Shown here one piece after another: positions 62,588 to 64,000 of a DNA stretch of 64,000 nucleotides. The notes under the pieces were generated by a model. The model had not been told where the DNA came from and did no database searches. It worked only from the letters and a program-made list of their open reading frames with translations. Where the stretch lies: the NCBI RefSeq assembly GCF_026157065.1, contig NZ_JANLGQ010000003.1, positions 124,001 to 188,000 on the forward strand, given 5' to 3'. Positions within the stretch are counted from its first letter, which is position 1, and the number at the start of each line of letters is the position of its first letter. A program made the translations under genes and the position numbers. Origin of the DNA: Enterococcus sp. HY326 (GTDB taxonomy: Bacteria > Bacillota > Bacilli > Lactobacillales > Enterococcaceae).

Positions 62588-64000
62588 ATGGTTGTTGATA
62601 ATATAGAAAAGTATTTTCGTTTTTCAGAAATTCCTGACGGTATTAAAGAAGAAGCTGCTCAAAAAGTGGCACTGAGTCCTTATCGCCAAAAATACCATAT
62701 TGAAGCACCGACAGGTTACTTAAATGATCCTAATGGCTTTGCGTTTTTTAATGGACAGTACCATTTATTTTTTCAATGGAGCCCATACCGCTATGCTAAA
62801 GAAAATATTTGGTATCAAGGTTGGTATCATCTGGTCTCGGATAACTTAGTTGACTGGCAATTTTTAGGGCCTGGCATTGAGCCAGATTCTAAATTTGAAA
62901 CTCATGGGGCATACTCCGGGAGTGGTCTGGCTATGACAGATGAACTACTTTTATTTTACACTGGCAATACACGAACAGCCTCTGGCAAAAGAATTCCTTA
63001 TCAGATAATAGCTAAGATGAACGAAAGTGGTGAGATTATAAAACGACAATTGCCGGAAGTTATCGGAAATGTTGCTGGTTATACCGATCACTTTAGAGAT
63101 CCTAAAATTTGGTCCACTGAAAATGGTGAATTTTTGGCAGTAATCGGTTCTCAAAGAAATAATTTAACTGGCGCAGCTTTAGTATTTCATTCAAAGGATA
63201 CCTATGATTGGCAGTGTCTGGGTGAAATTGAAACTGGACACAAGGAACTTGGTTATATGTGGGAATGTCCTGATTACTTTGAGTTGGCTGGAGAAGGTGT
63301 CCTGATAATTTCTCCTCAAGGACTTCAGCAAGAGGAAGAGCAGTATCAAAATATTTACCAAACAGGGTATTTTATCGGGAATCTTTTAACAAAGAATCAA
63401 TTGACATTAGGCCAAAACTTAACTTTTACAGAATTGGATTTGGGATTTGATTTTTATGCTCCACAAACAACAATTGCGTCAGACGGCAGAAGAATTTTGA
63501 TTGGTTGGATGGGGCTGCCCGAGTTGGAGTATCCGACAGAGAAATTTGGTTATTGTGGTACCTTGACCATACCAAGAGAACTGAGCATTGATGAAGGACA
63601 GCTTCTTCAAAAGCCTGTCAGAGAAATGAAGGCGAAGCGGGGCTTATACACAACCTTTAGTAATCAGGAGCTGGCATTAGGTCAAAAGGTTTCGGAAGCT
63701 CTGGAGCTCCAGTTTAAAATTTCAGAATTAACTCAGGAAAATTTTTCAATTGATTTATGTGGAAATCAAGATTTTTCAGAATACACTCGTCTGTATTATG
63801 ATGGAAAAAAAGCTGAATTGTGGCTGGATCGTTCCCAATCTGGGACAGTTGTTGGTGAGAACTACGGGACTAAGCGTTTGTTGAAAAAAAATAATCGAGG
63901 AGAATTGAGTCTTCACATTTTTATTGATATAAGCTCAATCGAAATCTTTATTGATGGGGGAACAGAAGTTGCTTCCAGCCGAATCTTTCCAACCAGCCAG
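62588..64000 (+). CDS. GH32 sucrose-6-phosphate hydrolase-like, 3' end beyond window
   Basis: First 471 residues of a beta-fructosidase. NDPNG with nucleophile Asp47, FRDP with Asp171 and ECPD with Glu226 are all in place, and the C-terminal beta-sandwich (IDISSIEIFIDGG) has begun. No signal peptide, so it acts on phosphorylated sugar from the EIIBC. GGAGG seven bases upstream favours the ATG at 62588 over that at 62585, which overlaps the previous stop. It differs from scrB at 879, so it may prefer another fructoside. Confidence 0.92.
   Translation, partial: MVVDNIEKYFRFSEIPDGIKEEAAQKVALSPYRQKYHIEAPTGYLNDPNGFAFFNGQYHLFFQWSPYRYAKENIWYQGWYHLVSDNLVDWQFLGPGIEPDSKFETHGAYSGSGLAMTDELLLFYTGNTRTASGKRIPYQIIAKMNESGEIIKRQLPEVIGNVAGYTDHFRDPKIWSTENGEFLAVIGSQRNNLTGAALVFHSKDTYDWQCLGEIETGHKELGYMWECPDYFELAGEGVLIISPQGLQQEEEQYQNIYQTGYFIGNLLTKNQLTLGQNLTFTELDLGFDFYAPQTTIASDGRRILIGWMGLPELEYPTEKFGYCGTLTIPRELSIDEGQLLQKPVREMKAKRGLYTTFSNQELALGQKVSEALELQFKISELTQENFSIDLCGNQDFSEYTRLYYDGKKAELWLDRSQSGTVVGENYGTKRLLKKNNRGELSLHIFIDISSIEIFIDGGTEVASSRIFPTSQ

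Overview
The window reads as chromosomal DNA of a low-to-moderate GC Lactobacillales bacterium, most likely an Enterococcus or close relative. The evidence is strong AGGAGG ribosome sites, a gls24/glsB general-stress operon with its AmaP membrane anchor, luxS, many PTS and LacI-type regulators, and LAB-type proteins such as the DUF2316 and HesB-like ones. The species cannot be named from the sequence alone. I found no tRNA, rRNA, CRISPR array, insertion sequence or intact prophage. Nearly all of the window is accessory carbohydrate metabolism with a few housekeeping genes between.

Layout. 1-3.4 kb: sucrose locus (scrA partial, divergent scrB-scrR) with two matching operators. 3.4-10.1 kb: small proteins, VOC and GNAT proteins, an MFS transporter, the amaP-DUF2273-gls24-glsB stress operon, a frameshifted gene, an IscA-like protein and a membrane protein. 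10.3-16.0 kb: GPH sugar symporter, membrane-anchored alpha/beta hydrolase, GH65 phosphorylase and a second esterase-like hydrolase. 16.2-24.3 kb: a LacI-controlled operon joining a TIM-barrel isomerase, a KdgK-like kinase, hexulose-phosphate synthase and isomerase homologues, an anion permease, an ATP-dependent hydantoinase/oxoprolinase homologue and an IrrE-like HExxH protein. I cannot match this set to a known pathway and rate it the best candidate for something new. 24.3-32.3 kb: an RsgA-type GTPase, then a LacI-regulated ABC importer and GH36 alpha-galactosidase.

32.5-39.6 kb: luxS, a TMEM175-like channel with a long tail, cardiolipin synthase, a flavodoxin, an amino-acid ABC importer without ATPase, and small proteins. 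39.7-46.5 kb: aroD and a YdiB-type shikimate/quinate dehydrogenase, divergent from a LacI regulator followed by a Gfo/Idh/MocA-isomerase-Gfo/Idh/MocA set. 46.7-51.7 kb: alpha-glucoside PTS (EIICB, GH4 phospho-alpha-glucosidase, RpiR regulator, membrane protein, EIIA). 51.8-59.5 kb: complete kdpFABCDE potassium uptake system, including the 26-residue KdpF. 59.6-64 kb: YccF, and a second sucrose-type PTS with GH32 hydrolase (cut by the window end) divergent from an AraC regulator.

The common theme is uptake of plant-type or host-type glycans and acids, each locus with its own local repressor. Several promoters show the operator lying between -35 and -10 or overlapping -10, so repressor assignments can be proposed directly from the sequence. 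All functions are assigned by motif recognition and memory of protein families; no database search was run.
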